DNA of 6,861 nucleotides from Chlorobiota bacterium (GTDB taxonomy: Bacteria; Bacteroidota; Bacteroidia; Bacteroidales; B39-G9): contig DAOVJU010000181.1 of NCBI GenBank assembly GCA_030632095.1, positions 1 to 6,861 on the forward strand, in the 5' to 3' direction. This document shows positions 1 through 5,339 of the stretch, in pieces. The translations under genes were made by a program, and so were the position numbers. Under the pieces are notes generated by a model, which searched no databases, was not told the DNA's origin, and was given only the letters and a program-made list of their open reading frames with translations. The stretch's first letter is position 1. Every line of letters begins with the position of its first letter.

Positions 1-972
1 GATAGCTTTGCCAAAGCAATAACAGCAAATCCGGTAGGAAATGCATTAATATTTTTCGGGATACTATTTTTAGCTTCTGACATTCTGAATACTCCATTTT
101 CAATTTATAACACTTTTGTTATTGAAGAAAGATTTGGATTTAATAAAACAACAGTAAAAACATATGTATTTGATAAAATTAAAGGCTGGATACTTTCAAT
201 AATAATAGGAGGGCTGATATTTGGCTTAATTATATGGTTTTACACTATTTCCGGTAAATTATTCTGGATTTATGCCTGGATTTTAGTTACATCTTTTATG
301 ATTTTTATGACCATGTTTTATTCAACACTTATTGTTCCGTTATTTAATAAACAAACACCGCTTGAAGAAGGGGAACTACGCAATGAACTGGAACAATTCA
401 GTAAGAAGGTTGGATTTAAACTTGATAATATTTTTGTAATAGACGGATCAAAACGATCAACAAAAGCAAATGCATATTTTAGTGGGATAGGGCCTAAAAA
501 AAGAATCGTATTGTTCGATACTTTAATTAATGATCTGTCGCCAAAAGAAATTGTTGCGGTTTTAGCACATGAAATTGGCCATTATAAACTAAAACATAGT
601 TTATTAGGTATGGTAGCAGCAATTATTCAGTCTGGAATTATGTTATATATTTTATCTTTGTTTATAGTTAAACCGGCTTTTTCGCAGGCATTGAATGTAC
701 CTGAGGTTAGTTTTCATATTGGTTTAATAGTGTTTGGCATTTTGTATAGCCCTATTTCGTTAATTATTGGATTGGCAATGAATATATTATCACGAAAAAA
801 TGAGTACTCTGCAGATAACTATGCTAAATCAAATTATGATGGAAACTTATTGGTTAATGCACTTAAAAAACTTACAGCAAAAAATTTAAGTAATTTAACA
901 CCACATCCCTTATATGTATTTTTTCATTATTCGCATCCAACATTATTGCAAAGAATCAGAGGGTTAAAATAG
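1..972 (+). CDS. M48/Ste24-family integral membrane zinc metalloprotease, 5'-truncated by window edge
   Basis: The reading frame is open from base 1 to the TAG at 970-972, giving 323 visible residues; Ste24-type bacterial proteins are usually a little over 400 residues, so roughly 90 N-terminal residues lie outside. The segment EERFGFNK (visible residues 42-49) is a Ste24-family signature. The catalytic zinc motif HEIGH is at residues 190-194 (His190, Glu191, His194), and the NEYSAD segment supplies the third zinc ligand, Glu268, with Asp272. Hydrophobic segments lie near residues 14-32, 60-80, 85-110, 200-220 and 236-262, flanking the catalytic core as in Ste24/CAAX proteases. In eukaryotes these enzymes trim prenylated CAAX proteins. 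Bacteria generally lack that substrate, so a role in membrane-protein quality control is inferred only. The ATG at 298 is not the start, because typical Ste24 sequence continues upstream of it. Confidence 0.93.
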   Translation, partial: DSFAKAITANPVGNALIFFGILFLASDILNTPFSIYNTFVIEERFGFNKTTVKTYVFDKIKGWILSIIIGGLIFGLIIWFYTISGKLFWIYAWILVTSFMIFMTMFYSTLIVPLFNKQTPLEEGELRNELEQFSKKVGFKLDNIFVIDGSKRSTKANAYFSGIGPKKRIVLFDTLINDLSPKEIVAVLAHEIGHYKLKHSLLGMVAAIIQSGIMLYILSLFIVKPAFSQALNVPEVSFHIGLIVFGILYSPISLIIGLAMNILSRKNEYSADNYAKSNYDGNLLVNALKKLTAKNLSNLTPHPLYVFFHYSHPTLLQRIRGLK

Positions 973-1049
973 TTAGTATCTTTATTTAATATTCATGTTT
1001 TTTTAGCATAATATGATCAATTTTAGTGATGCAGTTTAAATGGTAAATA

Positions 1050-1175
1050 ATGTCAAATGTCAGAAATATCATGTCAAATGTTAACAAAATAAATATTATG
1101 GCAAAATCTGTTTCAACAACCAAAGCAAAAAGGAAATAAAACATTTGACTTTTGACCTCATACATTTGACATATT
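1050..1175. repeat. Palindromic array of 7-bp-periodic CAAATGT units
   Basis: The left arm carries the 11-mer ATGTCAAATGT twice (1050-1060 and 1071-1081), exactly 21 bp (3 x 7) apart. The right arm carries the reverse complement core ACATTTG at 1141-1147 and 1162-1168, again exactly 21 bp apart. Units between the cores are degenerate heptamers in the same phase (for example ATGTCAG at 1057, ACTTTTG at 1148). The outer arms pair over 11 bp (1050-1060 with 1162-1172) and the inner arms over 10 bp (1073-1082 with 1140-1149), around a centre of about 57 bp. There is no T-run after the right arm. It could form a cruciform or a long RNA hairpin; whether it is a dispersed repeat or a protein-binding array is unknown. 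The regular spacing and symmetry are seen directly; function is not. Confidence 0.7.
1098..1139 (+). CDS. Candidate 13-codon micro-ORF inside the palindromic array (weak)
   Basis: An ATG at 1098 opens a frame for the basic peptide MAKSVSTTKAKRK and stops at TAA 1137-1139. It occupies almost exactly the spacer between the two arms of the heptamer palindrome. The upstream bases are A/T-rich like those of the real genes here, but an ORF this short is expected by chance in this composition. I do not recognise the peptide. It is listed because its fit between the arms is curious, not because coding is shown. Confidence 0.1.
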   Translation: MAKSVSTTKAKRK

Positions 1176-1323
1176 AATAATATTTGATCTTATCCTGTTT
1201 GTTTCTGTCGGTGACAGGTTGAAAAGAATAAATTAATTTGTTAAAATTTAGTATTTGAGTAGTAAAGAACATAATTATAAACTATAAAAAGCACTCACTT
1301 TTCACTTTAGATGATAATAAAAA

Positions 1324-2037
1324 ATGAATAAATCAGTACTAAATAAATATTTATGGTTTGCATTTTTTGCAATTGCAATGGCTTTTCTCGAAAGTGCTGT
1401 AGTTATTTATTTGCGTAAACTATATTATCCTGAAGGTTTTTCATTTCCATTAAACCCAATTGACAGCTTAATTGGCATTACTGAAATATTGAGGGAAGCA
1501 GCAACTTTAATAATGCTCATATCAATTGCTATATTGGTGGGAAAAAGCAGGGTAGAACGATTTGCTTATTTTATATTTGGTTTTGGTGTGTGGGATATAT
1601 TTTATTATGTTTTTCTAAAAGCAATAATTTCCTGGCCAGAATCATTATTAACCTGGGATATTTTATTTCTTATACCATTTACCTGGACAGGTCCTGTTAT
1701 TACACCAATTATTAATTCATTAACAATGATTATTATCTCGCTCATATTGGTTTATTTTAAAAATAAAAATATCAAACTTGTGTCATTTAAGTTCTTTATA
1801 TACTTATTGATAATTGGTTCTTTATTCATTTTAGCTGCTTACCTCGAAGAGTATTTGCAGTATATGCGACAAGAATTTTCAATTTTCCAGATGATGTCTA
1901 TAAATGATAAAGTAATTAAATATGCCAGTGAATTTATTCCTCAAAGCTTTAACTGGTTTTTATTCCTGAGCGGTGTAACAATTCAGGTATTCGGAACAGG
2001 TATATTTATTCGTAAAAACTTAAAACCTATAAACTGA
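1324..2037 (+). CDS. Multi-pass membrane protein of unknown function (237 aa)
   Basis: I do not recognise a named family. The protein is strongly hydrophobic, with probable membrane segments near residues 10-31, 56-74, 79-100, 110-124, 126-145, 155-174 and 209-228. Charged residues lie inside or at the edge of these segments: Glu23 in FLESAVVIYLR, Glu55 and Glu58 in TEILREAAT, Asp91 in VWDIFYY and Asp112 in TWDILFLIPF. The pattern suggests a conserved functional membrane core rather than a simple anchor. A soluble stretch at about 176-208 contains charged residues. No signal peptide distinct from the first membrane helix is visible and there are no cysteines. The ATG at 1324 is the natural start: it precedes the first helix by nine residues and the upstream DNA is intergenic. 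cinA begins 8 bp after the stop, so the two are probably co-transcribed, although cinA normally needs no membrane partner. Transport or sensing roles would be guesses. Confidence 0.85.
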   Translation: MNKSVLNKYLWFAFFAIAMAFLESAVVIYLRKLYYPEGFSFPLNPIDSLIGITEILREAATLIMLISIAILVGKSRVERFAYFIFGFGVWDIFYYVFLKAIISWPESLLTWDILFLIPFTWTGPVITPIINSLTMIIISLILVYFKNKNIKLVSFKFFIYLLIIGSLFILAAYLEEYLQYMRQEFSIFQMMSINDKVIKYASEFIPQSFNWFLFLSGVTIQVFGTGIFIRKNLKPIN

Positions 2038-2045
2038 AATTAAGC

Positions 2046-3293
2046 ATGCAAGCAGAAATTATTACCATAGGCGACGAAATTTTAATAGGACAGATTGTGG
2101 ATTCAAATTCAGCATGGATCGCACAACGTTTAAATGAAACAGGTATAACAATATATCAAATCACTTCTATATCCGATAATAAGGAACACATCTTATCTGC
2201 TTTAAAACAGGCAGGTTCAAGATCAGATCTGGTTTTGATTACAGGAGGCTTAGGCCCGACTAAGGATGATATTACGAAAGAAATACTATGTGAATTTTTC
2301 GATACGAAACTTGTTTTCCATCAACCATCATTTGAAGATATAAAGGTATTTGTTAAAAGCAGGAATTCTGTATTAAATGAATTAAACAAGAAACAAGCTG
2401 AAATTCCTGAAAACTGTAAAGCTATCCGTAATTTAAACGGAACTGCACCAGGAATGTGGTTTGAGAAAGATGGTAAGGTATTTATCTCAATGCCTGGTGT
2501 TCCATACGAAATGAAAGCAATGATGGCAGATACAATAATTCCGGGTTTGCAAGCTAAATTCAAAACAAGCAACATAGTTCATAAAACTATTTTAGTACAT
2601 GGACTACCGGAGGCTGTTCTGGCCGAAAAGCTCGATAATTGGGAGGAACAACTTCCTGATTTCTTAAAGCTGGCATATTTGCCATCACCCGGCCTGATTC
2701 GTTTAAGGTTTTCAGCATATGGAGTTGAACCTGAAATAGTTGAAAAAGAAATAGTTAAACAAGTTGAAGAACTAAAAAAAATAGTACCTGATAATATAGT
2801 TGGATTAGATAAACAAAAACTTGAAGAAGAAGTTGGTATATTATTGAAAAACAATAAGTTAACTATTTCAACAGCCGAAAGTTGTACGGGAGGAAGAATT
2901 GCTAGTTTAATTACATCTGTATCAGGGAGTTCTAATTATTACCTGGGCTCAATAGTAGCTTATTCAAATGAAGTAAAAACAAATTCTTTAGGTGTATCTG
3001 AACAAAACATAATAAATTTTGGGGTAGTTAGTAAGCAAGTGATAGAAGAAATGGCAAGAGGAGTGAAGGAAAAACTAAAAAGCGATTTTTCTATTGCTAC
3101 ATCTGGCATTGCAGGGCCAACTGGTGGAACTGATGAAAAACCAGTTGGTACAACCTGGATTTCCGTATCAGGACCTAAAAAAACAATTTCAGAAAAATTT
3201 CAGTTTGCCGGTGAACGCGAACAAATTATTGATAAAGCAGCACGATCAGCCCTGAATTTATTACGTCTTGAGATACTTAATTATGTAAAGTAA
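2046..3293 (+). CDS. cinA: CinA-family protein: MoCF-like/pyrophosphatase domain fused to NMN deamidase domain
   Basis: This is a full-length two-domain CinA (415 aa; family about 410-420). The N-terminal COG1058/MoCF-like domain spans about residues 1-170 and shows GDEILIGQIVDSNS (9-22), TGGLGPTKDDITKE (66-79) and MPGVPYEMKAMM (149-160). A linker domain follows (about 175-250), then the C-terminal PncC-like domain (about 255-412) with TAESCTGG (276-283), a region containing the family's catalytic serine, and SGIAGPTGGTDEKPVGT (353-369). Family knowledge: the C-terminal domain deamidates nicotinamide mononucleotide to nicotinate mononucleotide in the pyridine nucleotide cycle, and the N-terminal domain can hydrolyse ADP-ribose or related pyrophosphates. 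The name comes from competence-induced CinA of Gram-positives, which need not apply here. The ATG gives the usual MxAEIITIGDE start. It lies 8 bp after the upstream membrane gene and 204 bp before rpmB. Confidence 0.96.
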   Translation: MQAEIITIGDEILIGQIVDSNSAWIAQRLNETGITIYQITSISDNKEHILSALKQAGSRSDLVLITGGLGPTKDDITKEILCEFFDTKLVFHQPSFEDIKVFVKSRNSVLNELNKKQAEIPENCKAIRNLNGTAPGMWFEKDGKVFISMPGVPYEMKAMMADTIIPGLQAKFKTSNIVHKTILVHGLPEAVLAEKLDNWEEQLPDFLKLAYLPSPGLIRLRFSAYGVEPEIVEKEIVKQVEELKKIVPDNIVGLDKQKLEEEVGILLKNNKLTISTAESCTGGRIASLITSVSGSSNYYLGSIVAYSNEVKTNSLGVSEQNIINFGVVSKQVIEEMARGVKEKLKSDFSIATSGIAGPTGGTDEKPVGTTWISVSGPKKTISEKFQFAGEREQIIDKAARSALNLLRLEILNYVK

Positions 3294-3339
3294 CTATTTG
3301 ATTTAAAGATTTTTATACTTATCAGCACTAATCAAATAG
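3294..3339. repeat. Perfect 10-bp inverted repeat just after cinA
   Basis: CTATTTGATT at 3294-3303 is an exact inverted match to AATCAAATAG at 3330-3339, with a 26-bp spacer. It starts on the base after the cinA stop codon, the usual place for a terminator, but no T-run follows the right arm and the stem is AT-rich. It may be a weak terminator/3'-end stabiliser of the cinA transcript or a repeat. Its left arm overlaps the left arm of a second inverted repeat, so the two structures cannot both form completely. Confidence 0.55.
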
Positions 3340-3369
3340 CAATAAATCAACGCACTAAAAATCTAAATC
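3300..3369. repeat. Second, overlapping inverted repeat in the cinA-rpmB gap
   Basis: AGATTTTTA at 3307-3315 pairs perfectly with TAAAAATCT at 3356-3364. Allowing a two-base bulge, the match extends to GATTTA at 3300-3305 with TAAATC at 3364-3369. The left arm shares bases 3300-3303 with the previous inverted repeat, and that repeat's right arm lies inside this one's loop. In A/T-rich DNA such a match is less surprising than in mixed sequence, so significance is moderate. Confidence 0.4.
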
Positions 3370-3415
3370 CTGATTTTTGTTAATAATTTTATTACATAAT
3401 AATTAAAAATTTACA

Positions 3416-3439
3416 GTTCAAATATTTGATTATTTGAAC
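3416..3439. repeat. Perfect 9-bp inverted repeat overlapping the candidate rpmB promoter
   Basis: GTTCAAATA (3416-3424) and TATTTGAAC (3431-3439) are exact inverted copies separated by six bases, TTTGAT. This is the size and shape of an operator for a dimeric regulator, and the loop contains the TTTG that best fits a -33 box for the ribosomal-protein genes. The alternative is a small RNA hairpin, but it probably lies upstream of the transcription start. Regulator identity is unknown. Confidence 0.5.
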
Positions 3440-3457
3440 AAAAATCACGTATTTTGC
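3425..3457 (+). promoter_or_regulatory. Candidate Bacteroidota-type promoter for rpmB-rpmG-bL38
   Basis: A TTTG at 3425-3428 is followed after 21 bp by TATTTTGC (3450-3457), which approximates the Bacteroidota -7 element TAnnTTTG (one base short between TA and TTTG). It lies 40 bp before the rpmB ATG, a reasonable leader length. The match is imperfect and the region is AT-rich, so this is the best candidate rather than an established promoter. Confidence 0.35.
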
Positions 3458-3497
3458 GAACTGTTTTGAAAAAATTAATAATTAAAGCATAGGAATA

Positions 3498-3740
3498 ATG
3501 TCACGAGTTTGTCAGGTAACGGGAAAAAAGGTGATGGTAGGCAATAATGTATCACACTCACATAAAAAAACAAGACGTAAGTTTTACCCTAATTTATTTA
3601 CTAAAAAATTCTATTTTCCTGAAGAAGATCGCTGGATAACTTTAAAAGTGTCGGCAGCAGGAATTAGAAACATCAATAAAAAAGGCCTTAACGCTGTATT
3701 GAAAGAAGCAAAAGAAAAAGGCTATATTAAATCATATTAA
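3498..3740 (+). CDS. rpmB: 50S ribosomal protein L28 (bL28)
   Basis: The 80-residue product matches bL28 over its whole length: N-terminal SRVCQVTGKK (2-11), GNNVSHSHKKTRRKFYPNL (15-33), and the C-terminal WITLKVSAAGIRNINKKG segment (46-63). bL28 binds 23S rRNA near the E-site side of the large subunit. It has a single cysteine (Cys5), so it is the zinc-free type. It opens a compact cluster: rpmG starts 18 bp after its stop and the bL38 gene follows. The ATG is preceded by AGGAAT, the nearest thing to a ribosome-binding purine run among the starts in this window, but still weak. Confidence 0.97.
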   Translation: MSRVCQVTGKKVMVGNNVSHSHKKTRRKFYPNLFTKKFYFPEEDRWITLKVSAAGIRNINKKGLNAVLKEAKEKGYIKSY

Positions 3741-3758
3741 TCTCATAATTGATTAGAA

Positions 3759-3941
3759 ATGGCAAAAAAAGGGAATAGGGTACAAGTAATATTAGAATGT
3801 ACTGAACACAAACAAAGTGGAATGCCTGGAACATCAAGATATATTACAACTAAAAGTAAGAAGAATACTCCGGGACGAATGGAATTGAAAAAATACAATC
3901 CGATTCTTAAAAAAGTAACTGTACATAAAGAAATTAAATAA
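3759..3941 (+). CDS. rpmG: 50S ribosomal protein L33 (bL33), zinc-free form
   Basis: The 60-residue product starts MAKKGNRVQVILECTE and contains SRYITTKSKKNTPGRMELKKYNP (26-48), the conserved bL33 body, ending in KKVTVHKEIK. It has only Cys14, so the two CxxC zinc-binding pairs of the C+ form are absent. In many bacteria zinc-free L33/L28 copies are zinc-starvation paralogues, but here the gene sits in the standard Bacteroidota ribosomal cluster and is most simply the housekeeping copy. The bL38 gene begins 12 bp downstream. Confidence 0.96.
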   Translation: MAKKGNRVQVILECTEHKQSGMPGTSRYITTKSKKNTPGRMELKKYNPILKKVTVHKEIK

Positions 3942-3953
3942 AACCTCTGTAAA

Positions 3954-4109
3954 ATGGCAAAGAAAGTAGTAGCTACCTTAAAATCTGGTGTAGGAAAAAA
4001 TTATGCACGCGTTATTAAAATGGTTAAATCGCCTAAATCCGGTGCATATGCTTTTAAAGAAGAAATTATTCACGCGGATCACATAAAAGATTTTTTTGCA
4101 AAGAAATAA
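3954..4109 (+). CDS. DUF4295 protein, Bacteroidota-specific large-subunit ribosomal protein bL38 (51 aa)
   Basis: An ATG at 3954 opens a 51-codon frame ending in TAA 4107-4109. The product is very basic, starting MAKKVVATLKSGVGKNYARV, with the conserved core KMVKSPKSGAYAFKEEI (22-38) and the ending HIKDFFAKK. This matches the DUF4295 family, which is found in Bacteroidota between rpmG and ftsY. As I recall, the Flavobacterium johnsoniae ribosome structure identified this family as a new 50S protein, named bL38; the family assignment is firm and the ribosomal role rests on that recollection. It lies 12 bp after rpmG and just ahead of a strong terminator, so it is the last gene of the ribosomal transcript. 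It is short enough to be missed by length-filtered gene calling. Confidence 0.92.
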   Translation: MAKKVVATLKSGVGKNYARVIKMVKSPKSGAYAFKEEIIHADHIKDFFAKK

Positions 4110-4129
4110 TCTAAAAAATATTTATTGCA

Positions 4130-4169
4130 AAAAGGCTTTCTTCATTATCGTGGGGAAAGCTTTTTTTTT
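4130..4169 (+). terminator. Intrinsic terminator after the rpmB-rpmG-bL38 cluster
   Basis: AAAAGGCTTTC (4130-4140) pairs with GAAAGCTTTTT (4155-4165) over 11 bp with one G-U pair. Further pairing inside the loop (TTCAT with GTGGG, mostly G-U) can extend the stem to about 16 bp around a TATC loop. The right arm runs into nine T residues (4161-4169). It begins 20 bp after the bL38 stop codon. It implies that ftsY is mainly transcribed from its own promoter within 4171-4305. Confidence 0.88.
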
Positions 4170-4257
4170 GTAAAGTTAATGAGGATTTAATCATTATTAT
4201 ATTGATAACCAATAAAGAATAATTATTTTTAATACCTTTATCCTGCATTATTCAAGT

Positions 4258-4297
4258 TAATAACCTGAGTTCGATATTAAATTAAAGTTTAGAGAAA
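4258..4297. repeat. Dispersed ~40-bp repeat, copy A, in the ftsY leader
   Basis: The first 20 bases, TAATAACCTGAGTTCGATAT (4258-4277), are identical to 6695-6714. With one indel and two mismatches the match continues to AGAAA at 4297, against 6733 in the other copy. Both copies have the same orientation. This copy ends eight bases before the ftsY ATG, so it forms most of the likely 5' leader. It lacks the IS-like end sequence that precedes the other copy. Upstream, TACCTTTA at 4233-4240 resembles a -7 box (TAnnTTTG), but no -33 partner is placed properly. Confidence 0.75.
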
Positions 4298-4305
4298 TAA
4301 AATAA

Positions 4306-5259
4306 ATGAGCGTTTTAGGAATATTTTCGAAAGAAAAAAAAGAAAACTTAAATAAAGGCTTATCAAAAACCAAAGAAAGTGTATTTAAAAAACTTAGCAG
4401 GGCAATTGTTGGTAAATCGAATGTAGATGATGAGGTTTTAGACAATTTAGAAGAGGTTTTGATTACCTCGGATGTTGGGGTTGATACAACAATAAAAATT
4501 ATTGAACGTATTGAAAATAGAGTTAAAAATGATAAATATCTGGGCACTAATGAACTTAATATTATTTTAAAAGAGGAGATAGAGGCACTGCTGGAAGAAA
4601 ACGAAGTGAATAAAGGATCATATGTAATGCCTGATACAAACGAACCTTATGTAATTATGGTTGTTGGTGTGAATGGTGTAGGAAAAACAACAACAATAGC
4701 AAAACTTGCCCATCAGTTTAAAAAAGCAGGAAAAAGTGTACTTATTGGGGCAGCTGATACATATAGGGCTGCTGCTATTGACCAGCTTAAAATATGGGCT
4801 GAAAGGGTAGATGTGCCTTTAATTAAACAGAAAATGGGCTCTGATCCGGCTTCTGTTGCATATGATACTTTGTCTTCTGCAATTTCAAATAAAGTTGATA
4901 TTGTAATTATTGACACAGCCGGCAGGTTGCATAATAAAGCTAACCTGATGAATGAATTATCAAAGATCAGGAAAGTAATGCAAAAGCAAATTCAAGATGC
5001 ACCACATGAAATACTTCTAATACTTGATGGTTCGACCGGGCAAAATGCTTTTGAGCAAGCCAGGGAATTCATCAAAGCTACAGATGTTAATGCCATTGCA
5101 CTTACCAAGCTTGATGGAACTGCAAAAGGAGGCGTTGTAATTGGTATTTCCGATCAATTTAAAATACCGGTTAAATATATCGGAATAGGTGAAGGCTTAG
5201 AGGATCTCCAGGTATTTAACAAATCAGAATTTGTTGATTCACTTTTTCTAAGTACATAG
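4306..5259 (+). CDS. ftsY: Signal recognition particle receptor FtsY
   Basis: The 317-residue protein is the NG-domain form of FtsY, the membrane-associated GTPase that pairs with Ffh to deliver ribosome-nascent chain complexes to SecYEG. The N domain (about 20-100) contains the ALLEEN-like helix. The G domain carries the P-loop GVNGVGKTTTIAKLA (121-135), DTYRAAAIDQL (151-161), DTAGRLHN (203-210), TKLDGTAKGG (267-276) and the closing GIGEGLEDL (293-301). The long acidic A domain of E. coli FtsY is absent; only a short Lys-rich amphipathic N terminus precedes the N domain, which is common outside enterobacteria and probably contacts lipid. The ATG at 4306 gives the usual short start (MSVLGIFSKEKKENL). 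The C terminus is built from an intergenic heptamer array: the final Ser-Thr-stop codons lie in its first units. Confidence 0.97.
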   Translation: MSVLGIFSKEKKENLNKGLSKTKESVFKKLSRAIVGKSNVDDEVLDNLEEVLITSDVGVDTTIKIIERIENRVKNDKYLGTNELNIILKEEIEALLEENEVNKGSYVMPDTNEPYVIMVVGVNGVGKTTTIAKLAHQFKKAGKSVLIGAADTYRAAAIDQLKIWAERVDVPLIKQKMGSDPASVAYDTLSSAISNKVDIVIIDTAGRLHNKANLMNELSKIRKVMQKQIQDAPHEILLILDGSTGQNAFEQAREFIKATDVNAIALTKLDGTAKGGVVIGISDQFKIPVKYIGIGEGLEDLQVFNKSEFVDSLFLST

Positions 5260-5327
5260 TATCAAGTATCTAGTACCAAGTACTCAGTATAGATACTTAA
5301 TACTAGATACTTACCACTTGCTACTTT
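5251..5327. repeat. Palindromic 7-bp-periodic array between ftsY and rimO
   Basis: Eleven consecutive heptamers can be read in one phase. The first six are AGTA-type units: AGTACAT at 5251, AGTATCA at 5258, AGTATCT at 5265, AGTACCA at 5272, AGTACTC at 5279 and AGTATAG at 5286. The remaining five are reverse-complement-type units (ATACTTA at 5293 and 5307, ATACTAG at 5300, then degenerate CCACTTG and CTACTTT). The arms AAGTATCTAGTA (5264-5275) and TACTAGATACTT (5301-5312) are an exact 12-bp inverted repeat, and a further five pairs form inside (5278-5282 with 5294-5298). The first unit codes for the last two residues of FtsY and the second supplies part of its stop codon. As RNA it would be a long stable hairpin 27 bases before rimO; no clean T-run follows, so termination would be inefficient. 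Confidence 0.8.
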
Positions 5328-5339
5328 TATCTTTTCTTC

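Larger units (their letters stand above)
973..1323. other. 351-bp intergenic region holding a palindromic heptamer array
   Basis: No convincing gene lies between the protease stop and the membrane-protein ATG. The first ~75 bases are plain AT-rich DNA; I see no terminator with a stable stem. Bases 1050-1175 form the palindromic array described separately. At 1205-1217 there is a small perfect hairpin (CTGTC, loop GGT, GACAG) with no T-run after it, so it is not a standard terminator. The last 100 bases are very AT-rich and probably contain the promoter of the downstream gene, but I cannot assign -33/-7 boxes (Bacteroidota consensus TTTG and TAnnTTTG) with confidence. Confidence 0.6.

Noticed and set aside
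298..972. Treating the ATG at 298 as the start of the M48 protease
   Set aside because: The frame stays open to base 1 and the upstream 99 codons contain Ste24-family sequence (EERFGFNK at visible residues 42-49), so this ATG is an internal methionine.
1050..1175. CRISPR array
   Set aside because: The units are 7 bp, degenerate, inverted at the centre and lack 25-40 bp repeats with unique spacers.
1205..1217. CTGTC-GGT-GACAG hairpin as a terminator
   Set aside because: Only five base pairs and no T-run; it is also far from the upstream stop codon.
2321..2854. Open frames on the minus strand inside cinA (and similar ones in ftsY and rimO)
   Set aside because: They lie antisense within clearly conserved genes, encode low-complexity Ser/Phe-rich translations typical of reverse-frame shadows and match no family.
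3498..4109. Zinc-starvation (Zur-type) paralogue cluster, because bL28 and bL33 lack CxxC pairs
   Set aside because: The genes are in the standard Bacteroidota housekeeping order with bL38, and no Zur-type operator is recognisable; zinc-free forms are the simplest primary copies.
4233..4240. TACCTTTA as the ftsY -7 promoter element
   Set aside because: It fits TAnnTTTG except for the last base, but the nearest TTG lies 28 bp upstream, too far for a usual spacer, so no promoter feature was called.
5264..5327. Calling the ftsY-rimO hairpin an intrinsic terminator
   Set aside because: The stem is long but AT-rich and is followed by mixed ACTTGCTAC sequence rather than an immediate T-run; rimO probably needs read-through.
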